From Gemmobacter megaterium (GTDB lineage Bacteria; Pseudomonadota; Alphaproteobacteria; Rhodobacterales; Rhodobacteraceae), in NCBI RefSeq assembly GCF_900156815.1, contig NZ_FTOT01000002.1, forward strand, positions 744,001-808,000: DNA of 64,000 nucleotides, read 5' to 3'. The notes beneath the pieces are model-generated. The model did not search any database and was not told the origin of the DNA. It saw only the letters and a list, made by a program, of their open reading frames with translations. The position numbers and the translations under genes are program-made. How positions within the stretch are numbered: the stretch's first letter is position 1; each line of letters starts with the position of its first letter. Positions 26,429-35,689 of this stretch are shown one piece after another.

Positions 26429-27418
26429 ATGAAAGCTCCCTTCCTTGCGACCTGTGGCCTGATGGCCGCGAGCACTTTGGCGATGGCGGACACGCCTGTC
26501 CTGACGGTGCTGACCTATGACAGCTTTGCGTCAGACTGGGGCCCCGGACCCGTGGTGGAAAAAGCCTTCGAGGCAGAATGCGGATGTGACCTGCGGTTCA
26601 TTCCGGCAGGCGACGGCGCCGCGCTTCTGGCGCGCCTGCGGCTGGAAGGCGCACGGTCCGAGGCGGATGTCGTGCTGGGACTGGACACCAACCTGACGGC
26701 CGCCGCCGCAGAGACCGGGCTGTTTGCGCCTCATGGTGTCGCGGCCACCCTGGATCTGCCCGTTGACTGGAGCGATGCGAACTTTCTGCCCTTTGACTGG
26801 GGATGGTTTGCCTTTGTCCATGACACCACACGCGTGCCCTCGCCCCCAACATCCATCGAGGCCCTGGCAGAGTCGGATCTGAAAATCGTGATCCAGGATC
26901 CCCGCTCGTCCACGCCGGGACTTGGCCTGTTGATGTGGGTCAAGGCGGCCTACGGCAGCAGGTCCGAGGAGATCTGGGGCAAGTTGGCGGACAATATCCT
27001 GACGGTCACGCCGGGCTGGTCGGAATCCTATGACCTGTTCCTGAAGGGCGAAGCGGATATGGTGCTGTCCTATACCACCTCCCCCGCCTATCACCTGATC
27101 GCCGAGAACGACGAGTCCAAGGCGGCGGCGGCATTTTCCGAGGGGCATTACCTGCAAGTCGAGGTGGCAGGCGTGCTGGCCAATGCCAAACAGCCAGAAC
27201 TGGCGCGGCGCTTCATGGAATTCATGGTGTCCGATGCGTTCCAGTCGGCAATCCCCGAGACGAACTGGATGTATCCGGCCAAGACCCCTGCCGGCGGCCT
27301 GCCAGAGGGGTTTGGCGGCCTGGTCCTGCCCGAAACATCGCTGCTGTTCCCTGCCGACGAAGCGCAAGCCCTGCGGGATGCCGCGATCGAGGAATGGCGC
27401 GGCGCGCTCGCCCGGTGA
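26429..27418 (+). CDS. thiB: Thiamine/TPP ABC transporter, substrate-binding protein ThiB
   Basis: A 329-residue periplasmic binding protein that captures thiamine, TMP and TPP for uptake. A signal peptide ends near ASTLAMA, then the mature start DTPVLTVLTYDSFASDWGPG is typical of ThiB/TbpA. Other family segments are DVVLGLDTNL, FDWGWFAFVHDT, VIQDPRSSTPGLGLLMWVKA and VLSYTTSPAYHLIAE. Two adjacent ATG codons (26426, 26429) exist; GGAGG spacing favours 26429. It is the first gene of thiBPQ and follows a TPP riboswitch, so expression should rise when TPP is scarce. Confidence 0.95.
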   Translation: MKAPFLATCGLMAASTLAMADTPVLTVLTYDSFASDWGPGPVVEKAFEAECGCDLRFIPAGDGAALLARLRLEGARSEADVVLGLDTNLTAAAAETGLFAPHGVAATLDLPVDWSDANFLPFDWGWFAFVHDTTRVPSPPTSIEALAESDLKIVIQDPRSSTPGLGLLMWVKAAYGSRSEEIWGKLADNILTVTPGWSESYDLFLKGEADMVLSYTTSPAYHLIAENDESKAAAAFSEGHYLQVEVAGVLANAKQPELARRFMEFMVSDAFQSAIPETNWMYPAKTPAGGLPEGFGGLVLPETSLLFPADEAQALRDAAIEEWRGALAR

Positions 27419-27420
27419 TC

Positions 27421-29025
27421 ATGCCGAAGCCTGATCGCACCGCCGGGGGTTTCGCGCCCCCGGCCCCCCGCAGGAGGCTTCCGTCAAGGCAAGGCGGATG
27501 GCCGGGGATCGTGCTTGCCGCAGCGATTGCCGGGCTGATGGCGGTCGCGCTCGCGGTTGTGTTCTTTCGGGCCGGATCATCCCGGCTGGGGGCGGCCGAC
27601 TGGGCCGCGGTGCGGTTTTCGGCAACGCAGGCGGCGGTTTCGGCATTGGCATCGGTTGCCCTGGCAATTCCCGTGGCGCGGGCGCTGGCGCGGCGGCGCT
27701 TTGCCGGGCGAGCGGGTCTGATTGCGGCGCTGGGTGCCCCGTTCCTGTTGCCGGTGGTCGTGGCCGTACTGGGGTTGCTGGCCATTTTCGGACGGGCAGG
27801 GGTCTTGAACAGCGGCCTGGCGGCGCTTGGGCTGCCGCAGGTTGGAATCTATGGGTTTCACGGTGTGGTTCTGGCCCATGTGTTCCTGAACATGCCGCTG
27901 GCGGTCCGCATGATCCTGCATGGATGGCAAGGGGTTCCGGCAGAACGGGTCCGGCTGGCGCAAAGTCTGGGGTTGGGGCCGGGCGGGGTGTTCCGGCATA
28001 TCGAGGTGCCCATGCTGCGCGGTGTGGTGCCGGGGGCGTTGCTTGCCGTTTTCCTGATCTGCCTGACAAGTTTTGCCGTTGTGCTCATTCTGGGTGGCGG
28101 GCCGCGCGCGACAACGGTCGAGCTGGCCATCTGGCAGGCCGTGCGCTTTGATTTTGACCTGAGTCGCGCCGCGATGCTGGCCGCGGTACAGTTCGGGCTT
28201 TGTGCCGCAGCGGTGCTGCTGGCGGCACGCTGGACAGCGCCGGCTGCACTTGGGGCCGGGTTGGACCGCCCGCTGGCATTGCCCGCGCCGGGTGGATGGC
28301 GAAGGATGGCCGATGGTCTGGTGATTTTCGTCGCGGCGCTGTTTCTGGCACTGCCGGTCGCGGTGCTGGTGGTCTGGGGTGTTTCGGATCTGGCGGATTT
28401 GCCGGCGGGTGTGTGGAACGCGGCAGCAACCTCGGTGGCGCTGGCGCTGGTGGTGGCAGGGCTGACCGCGCTGGCGGTTGTCGCGCTGGCTTCGGCTGTG
28501 GCGCGGGGCGGCGGACTGGCGCGTATGGTCGAGGCGGCGGGAATGCTGCCGATGGCCGCGAGTTCGCTGGTGCTGGGGATCGGGCTGTTCCTGATGCTGC
28601 ATCCCTTTGTTGCCCCATCGCGGCTGGCGCTGCCGGTGACCGCACTGGTCAACACGCTGATGGCGCTGCCCTTTGCCTTGCGGCTGGTATTGCCGGCCTG
28701 GCGCGCGGCAGAACTGACCCAAGGGCGGCTTGCCGACAGTTTGGGCCTTGTCGGGTGGGCGCGGTTCCGTCTGGCGGTCCTGCCACGCATTCGCCGCCCG
28801 CTGGGCATGGCCGTGGGACTGGCCGCTGCGCTGGCGATGGGCGACCTGGGGGTGATCGCGCTGTTTGCCAGCGATCAGGGCGTCACCTTGCCCTTGCAGG
28901 TCTGGCGGCTGATGGGGGCCTATCGGACGGATCAGGCCGAAGCCGCCGCGCTGTTGCTGATGGGGTTGTCTTTTGCCGTTTTCATCCTGTTCGATTCGTG
29001 GGGGCGCCGTGGGGCTGACACTTGA
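27421..29025 (+). CDS. thiP: Thiamine/TPP ABC transporter, permease ThiP
   Basis: A 534-residue fused permease with two homologous halves, each with about six membrane helices and an EAA loop (first near WQGVPAERVRLAQSLGLGP, second near WRAAELTQGRLADSLGLVG). This doubled form is typical of ThiP and related iron permeases. The start is uncertain: ATG 27421 lies 2 bases after the thiB stop, while a GTG at 27415 would overlap it in GTGA; neither has a strong ribosome site, which suggests coupled translation. It overlaps thiQ by 17 bases. Confidence 0.93.
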   Translation: MPKPDRTAGGFAPPAPRRRLPSRQGGWPGIVLAAAIAGLMAVALAVVFFRAGSSRLGAADWAAVRFSATQAAVSALASVALAIPVARALARRRFAGRAGLIAALGAPFLLPVVVAVLGLLAIFGRAGVLNSGLAALGLPQVGIYGFHGVVLAHVFLNMPLAVRMILHGWQGVPAERVRLAQSLGLGPGGVFRHIEVPMLRGVVPGALLAVFLICLTSFAVVLILGGGPRATTVELAIWQAVRFDFDLSRAAMLAAVQFGLCAAAVLLAARWTAPAALGAGLDRPLALPAPGGWRRMADGLVIFVAALFLALPVAVLVVWGVSDLADLPAGVWNAAATSVALALVVAGLTALAVVALASAVARGGGLARMVEAAGMLPMAASSLVLGIGLFLMLHPFVAPSRLALPVTALVNTLMALPFALRLVLPAWRAAELTQGRLADSLGLVGWARFRLAVLPRIRRPLGMAVGLAAALAMGDLGVIALFASDQGVTLPLQVWRLMGAYRTDQAEAAALLLMGLSFAVFILFDSWGRRGADT

Positions 29026-29707
29026 AAAACTGGCGCTGGAGCAGGGCACATTCCGGCTGGAGGCCGATTGGACCGTGCCGCAGGCGGCCCGCGTGGCGGT
29101 GATCGGTCCGTCGGGTGCGGGAAAATCCACTCTGCTTGCCGCGATTGCCGGGTTTCATCCCCCGGCATCGGGCCGCATTCTGTGGGCGGGGGCAGATATC
29201 ACCCAGTTGCCACCGGGGGACCGGCCGCTGTCGGTGTTGTTTCAGGATGGCAATCTGTTTCCGCATCTGACGGTTGCGCAGAACCTTGGGCTGGGCCTGT
29301 CGCCACGGCTGCGCCTGACACAGGCGCAGCGGGAGGCCGTGGCCGGAGTTCTGGCGCAGGTTGGCCTTGGCGACAAAGCTGAACGCAAGCCAGCCGCGCT
29401 GTCGGGGGGCGAACAGTCACGGGTCGCTTTGGCCCGCGTGTTGCTGCGGGCCCGGCCGCTGCTGCTGCTGGACGAGCCATTCGCCGCCCTGGGCCCCGCG
29501 CTGAAGGCGCAGATGCTGGATTTGGTGGACCGGATTGCCGGACAGACCGGGGCCACCGTGCTGATGGTCACCCACGATCCCGAAGATGCGCGGCGCCTGT
29601 GCCCGCTGACGGTGGTCGTGGCGGATGGCACTGCCGCAGCACCGACCGCCACTGGGCCGGTTCTGGACGATCCGCCCCCCGCCCTGCGGGCCTATCTGCG
29701 CGGCTGA
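29009..29707 (+). CDS. thiQ: Thiamine/TPP ABC transporter, ATP-binding protein ThiQ
   Basis: A 232-residue ABC ATPase driving ThiP. Walker A GPSGAGKST begins at residue 33, the Q-loop is VLFQDGNLFPHLT (a 'FQ-D-NLFPHL' segment typical of ThiQ), the signature reads LSGGEQSRVALARV and Walker B LLLLDEPFAALGP, with the switch His in MVTHDPEDARR. The frame has no good ATG; GTG 29009 gives VGLTLEKLALEQ, matching the family's start, and lies inside the end of thiP. Last gene of the TPP-regulated operon. Confidence 0.92.
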   Translation: MGLTLEKLALEQGTFRLEADWTVPQAARVAVIGPSGAGKSTLLAAIAGFHPPASGRILWAGADITQLPPGDRPLSVLFQDGNLFPHLTVAQNLGLGLSPRLRLTQAQREAVAGVLAQVGLGDKAERKPAALSGGEQSRVALARVLLRARPLLLLDEPFAALGPALKAQMLDLVDRIAGQTGATVLMVTHDPEDARRLCPLTVVVADGTAAAPTATGPVLDDPPPALRAYLRG

Positions 29708-29731
29708 GCGCGCGCGACAGCCCAGCAGAGG

Positions 29732-29959
29732 TCAGTGGGCGCTGACCGGGGACAGGTCGTTCTGGCGCGCCAAGGCAAACGCCAGTTGACGATCCCGGAC
29801 AAGTGCCAGCCGCTCGCCATCGGGGCGGTTGACGGAATAGATGATGTCCAGCCCGGTCGCTTGTTGGCGCAGGGCTTCGGGCAGTTCCGCAACGGCAACG
29901 GGACGCACATAGACGATGCGGTCCGCGACATCGGGGCCAAAGTTGAACGGATGATCCAT
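29732..29959 (-). CDS. DUF1150 family protein
   Basis: A 75-residue soluble protein matching DUF1150, small alphaproteobacterial proteins of unknown function. Seen are RIVYVRPVAVAELPEALR, GLDIIYSVNRPDGERLALV and the end DRQLAFALARQNDLSPVSAH. It lies 12 bases downstream of hsp20, an order conserved in Rhodobacterales, so it is probably made in the heat-shock response. GGAGGGCAC before the ATG is a good ribosome site. A chaperone-related role is only inferred from the linkage. Confidence 0.85.
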   Translation of the reverse strand: MDHPFNFGPDVADRIVYVRPVAVAELPEALRQQATGLDIIYSVNRPDGERLALVRDRQLAFALARQNDLSPVSAH

Positions 29960-29971
29960 CGTGCCCTCCTT

Positions 29972-30385
29972 TCAGGCGCTGACGATTTGGATGGTCTGAA
30001 CGACAGGTTCCGGGGTTGACCGGCGCAGGTCCAGGTGCAGAAGGCCGTTTTCCAGGCGGGCGCCCCCGACCTCCACGCCTTCGGCCAGCACGAAGCTGCG
30101 CTGAAACTGACGCGCCGCAATGCCCCGGTGCAGGAACACGCGCGCATCAGCGGCATCATCCTGACGCCCGCGCACCACAAGTTGGCGATCCTCAAGCGTG
30201 ATCTGCAACTCCGCCTCACGAAAGCCGGCGACGGCCAGCGTGATCCGATAATCGTTCTCGCCCAGACGCTCTATGTTGTAGGGCGGATAGCCATCTGCCG
30301 CCGTTTTGGCGGTGCGCTCGACCAGCCGTTCAAGCTGTTCGAACCCAAGAAGGAAGGGGTGCCCCCCGAAACTGGTCTTGGTCAT
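29972..30385 (-). CDS. Small heat-shock protein, Hsp20 (IbpA-like)
   Basis: A 137-residue alpha-crystallin-type chaperone that holds unfolding proteins for later refolding. Visible are the N-terminal HPFLLGFEQLERLVERTAK, YPPYNIERLGENDYRITLAVAGF at the start of the alpha-crystallin domain, ELQITLEDRQLVVRGRQ, the RQFQRSFVLAEGVEV segment, and LENGLLHLDLRR. The C-terminal I-x-I contact reads IQI. The frame is open to 30508, but ATG 30385 gives the class A start and is preceded by AAGGACA, which lies in a ROSE-like hairpin. A sigma-32-type promoter lies upstream. Confidence 0.93.
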   Translation of the reverse strand: MTKTSFGGHPFLLGFEQLERLVERTAKTAADGYPPYNIERLGENDYRITLAVAGFREAELQITLEDRQLVVRGRQDDAADARVFLHRGIAARQFQRSFVLAEGVEVGGARLENGLLHLDLRRSTPEPVVQTIQIVSA

Positions 30386-30391
30386 TCGCGG

Positions 30392-30411
30392 TGTCCTTGG
30401 TGCAAGCGACA
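30392..30411 (-). promoter_or_regulatory. ROSE-like RNA thermometer hairpin at the hsp20 ribosome site
   Basis: In the mRNA sense, UGUCGCU (30411-30405) can pair with AGGACA (30397-30392), which contains the Shine-Dalgarno AGGA, around a 7-base loop. Within it UCGCU faces AGGA with the G bulged out, exactly the U(U/C)GCU-AGGA arrangement of ROSE thermometers known before hsp20-type genes of rhizobia. The hairpin would hide the ribosome site at low temperature. The leader from the predicted transcript start (about 30443) is short, about 58 bases. Not proven by sequence alone. Confidence 0.6.
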
Positions 30412-30450
30412 TGTCCGGCGGGCCCCGGCGTTCGGCAACCCGTGGTGTGA

Positions 30451-30479
30451 ATATGGGGAGCGGAGGAGCGCCCGGCAAG
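30451..30479 (-). promoter_or_regulatory. Sigma-32 (RpoH)-type heat-shock promoter for hsp20
   Basis: On the minus strand CTTGCCG (30479-30473), 15 bases, then CCCATAT (30457-30451). The -10 matches the RpoH consensus CCCATnT exactly and the -35 keeps the CTTG core. Transcription would start near 30443. Confidence 0.68.
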
Positions 30480-30561
30480 CCCCTTGAAAAACTTCCAACA
30501 ATCCCCACGAATCGCTATAGTGAGGGCTCAGTGCCCGCGACTCAGAAGAAGGCCGCAAGCG

Positions 30562-30780
30562 ATGAATGCCCCGCCCGAGTTGAACACCGAAGAAGTTCTG
30601 TGCATCCGGCTGGAAGTGATGCGCCGCGAACACCGCGATCTTGATGATGCGATCCACGCATTGGAGATTTCGGGCACCGCCGATCAACTGACACTGCGCC
30701 GCCTGAAAAAGCAGAAACTGGCGCTGAAGGACCAGATCGCGCGCCTTGAAGACCGACTGATCCCCGACATCATCGCCTGA
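30562..30780 (+). CDS. DUF465 (YdcH-like) small protein
   Basis: A 72-residue, largely helical protein matching DUF465: [25 protein letters not shown], then [26 protein letters not shown]. The last 35 residues would form a coiled coil. The function of the family is unknown. The frame is open to 30484, but ATG 30562 follows AGAAGAAGG and gives the family start. A possible promoter (TTCCAA at 30493, 17 bases, TATAGT at 30516) reads toward it. purE follows after 73 bases. Confidence 0.85.
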   Translation: MNAPPELNTEEVLCIRLEVMRREHRDLDDAIHALEISGTADQLTLRRLKKQKLALKDQIARLEDRLIPDIIA

Positions 30781-30853
30781 CGCACCCTTTGCCGTTGACC
30801 GCGCGCGACGCCACGGCTACGCCGCAAGGCGCAACGACAGCCGGAGGACGGGC

Positions 30854-31345
30854 ATGGCCGGACAGGTGGAAGTGGGCATCATCATGGGCAGTCAGTCCGA
30901 CTGGGCCACGATGAAGGAAGCGGCAAACATCCTTGATGAGCTGGGCGTGCCCTACGAGGCGCGCATCGTCTCGGCCCATCGCACCCCCGACCGGCTGTGG
31001 ACCTATGGCAAGACCGCCGTGGACAGGGGGCTCAAGGTCATCATTGCGGGCGCTGGCGGTGCGGCGCATCTGCCCGGCATGATGGCCAGCAAGACCCGCG
31101 TGCCCGTCATTGGCGTGCCGGTCCAGACCCGTGCGCTGTCCGGCGTTGACAGCCTGTATTCCATCCTTCAGATGCCCAAGGGCTTTCCCGTCGCCACCAT
31201 GGCAATTGGCGCGCCCGGCGCCGCGAATGCCGGGTTGATGGCCGCAGGCATCCTGGCCATCAGCGATCCCGCCCTGGCAGAGCGGCTGGACACATGGCGC
31301 GCGGCGCTGTCCGCCTCTATCCCCGAGGAACCACAGGATGACTGA
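30854..31345 (+). CDS. purE: N5-carboxyaminoimidazole ribonucleotide mutase PurE
   Basis: PurE (class I) moves the carboxyl group of N5-CAIR to give CAIR in purine synthesis, working with PurK. The 163-residue protein shows the conserved IIMGSQSDW (about 9-17), [13 protein letters not shown] with the catalytic His, [35 protein letters not shown] and [20 protein letters not shown] precedes the ATG. It overlaps purK by 8 bases, the usual purEK operon. Confidence 0.97.
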   Translation: MAGQVEVGIIMGSQSDWATMKEAANILDELGVPYEARIVSAHRTPDRLWTYGKTAVDRGLKVIIAGAGGAAHLPGMMASKTRVPVIGVPVQTRALSGVDSLYSILQMPKGFPVATMAIGAPGAANAGLMAAGILAISDPALAERLDTWRAALSASIPEEPQDD

Positions 31346-32411
31346 ACCACTGGCCACCGGATCGACGATCGGCATTCTGGGTGGCGGGCAGTTGGGCCGG
31401 ATGCTTGCGGTCGCCGCCAGCCGCCTGGGGCTGCGCGCGCATGTCTACGAGCCGGCTGCCAACCCGCCTGCTGCCGATGTGGCGCATCGCGTTACAACCG
31501 CATCCTATGACGATGCCGCCGCGCTGACCGCATTCGCGCAATCCGTCGACGTCGTGACATACGAGTTCGAGAATATCCCCACCTCGGCCCTGGATCTGAT
31601 CGAGGCGATCCGCCCGATCCGCCCCAACCGCCGCACATTGGCCATCAGCCAGGACCGGGTCGAAGAGAAGGGGTTTCTCAACGCCATCGGCCTTGCGACC
31701 GCCCCCTGGGCCGCCGTGAATGACGCAGCGGAGCTGGAGTCGGCGCTGGGTGCCATCGGCGCACCTGCCATTCTGAAAACCACGCGGCTGGGCTATGATG
31801 GCAAGGGGCAGGCCCGCATCATGACACCGGAAGATGCCGCCGCGGCCCTGACAGCCATGAGCGGTGCGCCTGCGGTGCTGGAGGGGTTCGTGCCCTTCAC
31901 CATGGAAATCTCGGTCATCGCCGCGCGGGCATTGGATGGTCAGGTCGCGGCGTTCGATCCGGGCGAGAATGTGCACCGCGACGGCATTCTGCACACCACC
32001 ACCGTTCCCGCCCGCCTGCCCCCGGCCCGTCGGTCGGATGCGGTGCTGATCGCCGCACGGATCCTGAATGCCCTGGACTATGTGGGCGTGATGGGGGTGG
32101 AGCTGTTCGTGACGCCACAAGGCTTGCTGGTGAACGAGATCGCACCGCGCGTCCACAACTCGGGCCACTGGACGCAGAATGGCTGCGCGGTGGACCAGTT
32201 CGAACAACATATCCGTGCGGTTGCAGGCTGGCCGCTGGGGGATGGCAGCCGCCATTCCGACGTGACCATGGAAAACCTGATCGGCGACGATATCGACCGG
32301 GTTCCCGCGCTGGCGACCGAGGCGGGCACGGCCATCCATCTGTATGGCAAGGCCGAGGCGCGCGCCGGGCGCAAGATGGGTCACATCAACAGGATACGCC
32401 CGCGCGGCTGA
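31338..32411 (+). CDS. purK: N5-carboxyaminoimidazole ribonucleotide synthase PurK
   Basis: PurK uses ATP and bicarbonate to carboxylate AIR to N5-CAIR, the substrate of PurE. This 357-residue ATP-grasp enzyme has [20 protein letters not shown] at the start, [10 protein letters not shown], the ATP-grasp lysine region [24 protein letters not shown]-type [11 protein letters not shown], and [14 protein letters not shown], all PurK hallmarks. It begins inside the last codons of purE. Length agrees with E. coli PurK (355). Confidence 0.97.
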   Translation: MTEPLATGSTIGILGGGQLGRMLAVAASRLGLRAHVYEPAANPPAADVAHRVTTASYDDAAALTAFAQSVDVVTYEFENIPTSALDLIEAIRPIRPNRRTLAISQDRVEEKGFLNAIGLATAPWAAVNDAAELESALGAIGAPAILKTTRLGYDGKGQARIMTPEDAAAALTAMSGAPAVLEGFVPFTMEISVIAARALDGQVAAFDPGENVHRDGILHTTTVPARLPPARRSDAVLIAARILNALDYVGVMGVELFVTPQGLLVNEIAPRVHNSGHWTQNGCAVDQFEQHIRAVAGWPLGDGSRHSDVTMENLIGDDIDRVPALATEAGTAIHLYGKAEARAGRKMGHINRIRPRG

Positions 32412-32530
32412 AACCTGCGCGGTGCTTTGGACAGGGCCAGTCGCAGGCGCGCCCCGGCGCCCCTGCGCCACTTGCCCTTGCGCCTAGGCGGATGCTACAG
32501 GAAGCAGAGGTGCGAGGCAGGGAGAAGCAC

Positions 32531-33034
32531 GTGTATCCAACCAGGTTCGATCGGGAAGACCTTTTGAAATGTGCGCGGGGCGAATTGTTCGGGCCCGGCA
32601 ATGCGCAGCTTCCCGAGCCGCCGATGCTGATGATGGACCGGATTACCGACATCTCGGCGGATGGCGGCGAACACGGCAAGGGGCATGTGGTCGCCGAATT
32701 CGACATCACCCCCGACCTGTGGTTTTTCGCCTGTCACTTCCCCGGCAATCCCATCATGCCAGGATGTCTGGGGCTGGATGGTCTTTGGCAGCTGACCGGC
32801 TTCAACCTGGGCTGGCGCGGCTGGCAAGGGCGCGGCTATGCGCTGGGGGTCGGCGAGGTCAAGCTGACCGGCATGGTCCGCCCGGATCGCAAGATGCTGC
32901 GCTATCATGTCGATTTCACCAAGGCCGTGCAGACCCGCCGTCTGACCATGGGTGTGGCCGATGGCCGCGTCGAGGCGGATGGCGAGACCATCTATCTTGT
33001 CAAGGACATGAAGGTCGCCCTGTCGGCCAGCTAA
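32531..33034 (+). CDS. fabA: 3-hydroxydecanoyl-ACP dehydratase/isomerase FabA
   Basis: FabA dehydrates 3-hydroxydecanoyl-ACP and isomerises the product, the branch point to unsaturated fatty acids. The 167-residue hot-dog enzyme has [22 protein letters not shown], the active-site His in [19 protein letters not shown] with the catalytic Asp in LGLDGLW, and [16 protein letters not shown]. The frame is open to 32492, but GTG 32531 ([17 protein letters not shown]) gives the family length and follows GGGAGAA. It leads fabA-fabB-fabI, 12 bases before fabB. Confidence 0.95.
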   Translation: MYPTRFDREDLLKCARGELFGPGNAQLPEPPMLMMDRITDISADGGEHGKGHVVAEFDITPDLWFFACHFPGNPIMPGCLGLDGLWQLTGFNLGWRGWQGRGYALGVGEVKLTGMVRPDRKMLRYHVDFTKAVQTRRLTMGVADGRVEADGETIYLVKDMKVALSAS

Positions 33035-33046
33035 GGAAGGAAGCCC

Positions 33047-34276
33047 ATGCGTCGCGTCGTCATCACCGGCATCGGCATCGTCTCGCCCATCGGAAACTCA
33101 GCCGAAGAGGTGCAGGAAAGCCTGCGCCTTGGCCGCTCGGGCATCATCGCCTCGCCGGAATATGCGGAACACGGGTTCCGTTCACGCATCCACGGCCAGC
33201 CGCAGATCGTGCTGGAAGACCATATCGACAAGCGCGACCTGCGCTTCATGGGCGATGGCGCGGCCTACAACTTCATCGCCATGCAGCAGGCAGTGAAGGA
33301 TTCCGGCCTCGACCCCTCGGATGTGTCGAACGAACGCACGGGGATCATCGTGGGGTCCGGCGGGCCGTCGACCAAATCCTTCTACAAGGCGCACAACATC
33401 GTGCGCGACAGCGGCAGCCCCAAGCGGATCGGCCCCTTTGGCGTGACCAAGGGCATGTCGTCCACCAATTCCGCCTGCCTCGCCACGCCCTTCAAGATCA
33501 AGGGCGTGAACTATTCCATCACCTCGGCCTGCTCGACCAGCGCGCATTGCATCGGGAACGGCACCGAGTTGATTCAGATGGGCAAGCAGGACATCGTCTT
33601 TGCCGGCGGCGGCGAGGAACTGGACTGGACCCTGTCGTGCCTGTTTGACGCAATGGGTGCCATGTCGTCGAAATACAATGACACGCCCGCCACAGCCTCG
33701 CGCGCCTTCGATGCCACGCGGGACGGGTTCGTCATCGCCGGAGGCGGGGGCGTCGTGGTGCTGGAGGAGTTGAACCACGCCCTGGCCCGTGGCGCCAAAA
33801 TCTATGCCGAAGTCACCGGCTATGGCGCCACCTCGGACGGGCACGACATGGTGGCCCCCTCGGGCGAGGGCGGCGAACGGTCGATGCGGCTGGCGCTGTC
33901 CACCCTGCCGCAGGGGCGCAAGATCAGCTACATCAATGCCCACGGCACCTCGACCCCTGCGGGCGATGTCACCGAGGTCAAGGCAGTGCGCCGCGTCTTT
34001 GGCGACGGAAACGTGCCGCTGATCTCGTCCACCAAATCGCTGACCGGCCATTCGCTGGGCGCGACGGGCGTGCACGAGGCGATCTATTCGCTGCTGATGA
34101 TGCAGGGTGGCTTCATCGCGGCCTCGGCAAACATCACCCAACTCGACCCCGAACTGAAACCCGAGGAAATCGCCACCACGCTGCACGAGAATGTCGATTT
34201 CGACAGCGTGCTGTCGAACAGCTTCGGCTTTGGCGGGACGAACGCCACCCTGGTGATGAGCAAATATCTCGACTGA
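33047..34276 (+). CDS. fabB: 3-oxoacyl-ACP synthase I FabB
   Basis: FabB elongates unsaturated acyl-ACPs made by FabA. The 409-residue thiolase-fold enzyme starts [18 protein letters not shown] and has the catalytic Cys in [14 protein letters not shown] (about 165), the first His in [11 protein letters not shown] (about 300), the second in [12 protein letters not shown] (about 335), and the closing [18 protein letters not shown] identity, rather than KAS II, is supported by SACSTSAH with [21 protein letters not shown] and by its place between fabA and fabI. fabI follows after 18 bases. Confidence 0.96.
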   Translation: MRRVVITGIGIVSPIGNSAEEVQESLRLGRSGIIASPEYAEHGFRSRIHGQPQIVLEDHIDKRDLRFMGDGAAYNFIAMQQAVKDSGLDPSDVSNERTGIIVGSGGPSTKSFYKAHNIVRDSGSPKRIGPFGVTKGMSSTNSACLATPFKIKGVNYSITSACSTSAHCIGNGTELIQMGKQDIVFAGGGEELDWTLSCLFDAMGAMSSKYNDTPATASRAFDATRDGFVIAGGGGVVVLEELNHALARGAKIYAEVTGYGATSDGHDMVAPSGEGGERSMRLALSTLPQGRKISYINAHGTSTPAGDVTEVKAVRRVFGDGNVPLISSTKSLTGHSLGATGVHEAIYSLLMMQGGFIAASANITQLDPELKPEEIATTLHENVDFDSVLSNSFGFGGTNATLVMSKYLD

Positions 34277-34294
34277 GACCGGAGACGGACATAA

Positions 34295-35083
34295 ATGGCA
34301 GACCTTCTGAAGGGCAAGCGCGGGCTGGTCATGGGGGTCGCCAACGAGCGCTCCATCGCCTGGGGAATCGCAAAGGCCATGGCGTCCGAGGGCGCCGAAC
34401 TTGCATTTTCCTATCAAGGCGAGGCTTTCGGCAAGCGGGTCGAACCGCTCGCCGCTTCGGTCGGTTCGTCATTGCTGGTCGATGTGGACGTGACCGATGA
34501 TGCCAGCCTGGATGCCTGCTTTGGCAAGCTGAAAGAGGCATGGGGCACGATGGACTTTCTGGTCCATGCCATCGCCTATTCCGACAAGAACGAGCTGACC
34601 GGACGGTTCATCAACACCAGTCGCGCGAATTTCCAGAACTCGCTGACCATCTCGTGCTTCAGCTTCATCGACGTGGCCCGCCGCGCATCAGAGATGATGC
34701 CCGAGGGCGGAACGCTGCTGACGCTGACCTATGGCGGGTCCAACCGGGTGACACCGAACTACAACGTGATGGGTGTGGCCAAGGCGGCGCTAGAATCGGC
34801 TGTTCGATACCTTGCCAATGATCTTGGACCGCAGAAAATCCGGGTCAACGCCATCTCGCCCGGCCCGATGAAGACACTGGCAGGTGCAGCCATCGGTGGC
34901 GCCCGCGCCACCTATCGCCACACCGAAAGCAATGCCCCGCTGCGCTCGAACGCCACGCTTGAGGCGGTGGGCGGCACGGCGGTCTGGCTGGCCTCGGGGG
35001 GCGGGGCCTTCACCACGGGCGAGATCGTCCGGGTTGACGGCGGCTTTCACGTTCTGGGTATGCCACAGGGCGACAACCTCTAG
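34295..35083 (+). CDS. fabI: Enoyl-ACP reductase (NADH) FabI
   Basis: FabI carries out the last reduction of each fatty-acid elongation round and is the target of triclosan and diazaborines. The 262-residue SDR-like protein has KRGLVMGVANERSIAWGIA at the start, the substrate-loop VHAIAYSDKNELTGRF, the catalytic Tyr and Lys in NYNVMGVAKAALES (Tyr-6-Lys spacing), and the end GAFTTGEIVRVDGGFHVLGMP. Third gene of the fabA-fabB-fabI set, which brings unsaturated fatty-acid synthesis and elongation under one transcript. Confidence 0.96.
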   Translation: MADLLKGKRGLVMGVANERSIAWGIAKAMASEGAELAFSYQGEAFGKRVEPLAASVGSSLLVDVDVTDDASLDACFGKLKEAWGTMDFLVHAIAYSDKNELTGRFINTSRANFQNSLTISCFSFIDVARRASEMMPEGGTLLTLTYGGSNRVTPNYNVMGVAKAALESAVRYLANDLGPQKIRVNAISPGPMKTLAGAAIGGARATYRHTESNAPLRSNATLEAVGGTAVWLASGGGAFTTGEIVRVDGGFHVLGMPQGDNL

Positions 35084-35185
35084 CGGCTCCCGCTGGCCAT
35101 CACCTGCCCTGCCCTGGTGATCACTCCCCTTGGGCGGGACATCCACGCCTTGCGCAGCCATTGGCACGGCGCCGTGTGGCAAGGA

Positions 35186-35689
35186 TCAGCGCGCCGGAAC
35201 TGCGATCAGCCGCGCAACATCAAAGCCGTTGAAGGCCAGAACATCCCGAGCGGCTTGCAGCCGGTCGGGTGATATGCGCCCCCGGTCCAGCACCACCGCA
35301 GAGGTGCCGGAAGGCGGCGCGATGACCAGTGTGCGGTCGCCGTGATCGGACCAGATCACCCACCAATCCTCGGCCCTGCCCGACAGCGCAAGGCGGCCCG
35401 GACCCACGGGCACCGCGCGGGTATCGACGGGCTGGACCCCGCCGCCCGTGCAAAGCCGACCCGTGACACGCAACGCGGCGCCGTCGGCGCGGATGGCCAG
35501 TGTTTCCGCACCGCACCGGGTGCCGATGGGGGCAAGGAACGCCGCCGCCTGCCAATCGCCAACCATGCGGGCAAAGTCGTATCCGGCGATCGAGCGCAGC
35601 GGACTCGCCGCGTCGCGCAACGCAACGCTGCGCGGGGCCACTGCACAGGCCGCGACCAGCAGCAGCGGCAAGACAGTCAGTCGCGGCAC
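35186..35689 (-). CDS. Lipocalin-like lipoprotein
   Basis: A 167-residue predicted lipoprotein: GTG start at 35689, short signal and lipobox LLVAAC (Cys15). The mature part resembles a Blc-type lipocalin: FARMVGDWQAAAFLAPIG at the GxW position, AEDWWVIWSDHGDRTLVIAPPSGTSAVVLDRGR near the C-terminus (the barrel's last strands), then a terminal helix. Blc-type lipocalins bind lipids at the outer membrane. It overlaps the Cys-rich lipoprotein gene by 13 bases. The lipocalin assignment rests on motif spacing only. Confidence 0.68.
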   Translation of the reverse strand: MPRLTVLPLLLVAACAVAPRSVALRDAASPLRSIAGYDFARMVGDWQAAAFLAPIGTRCGAETLAIRADGAALRVTGRLCTGGGVQPVDTRAVPVGPGRLALSGRAEDWWVIWSDHGDRTLVIAPPSGTSAVVLDRGRISPDRLQAARDVLAFNGFDVARLIAVPAR

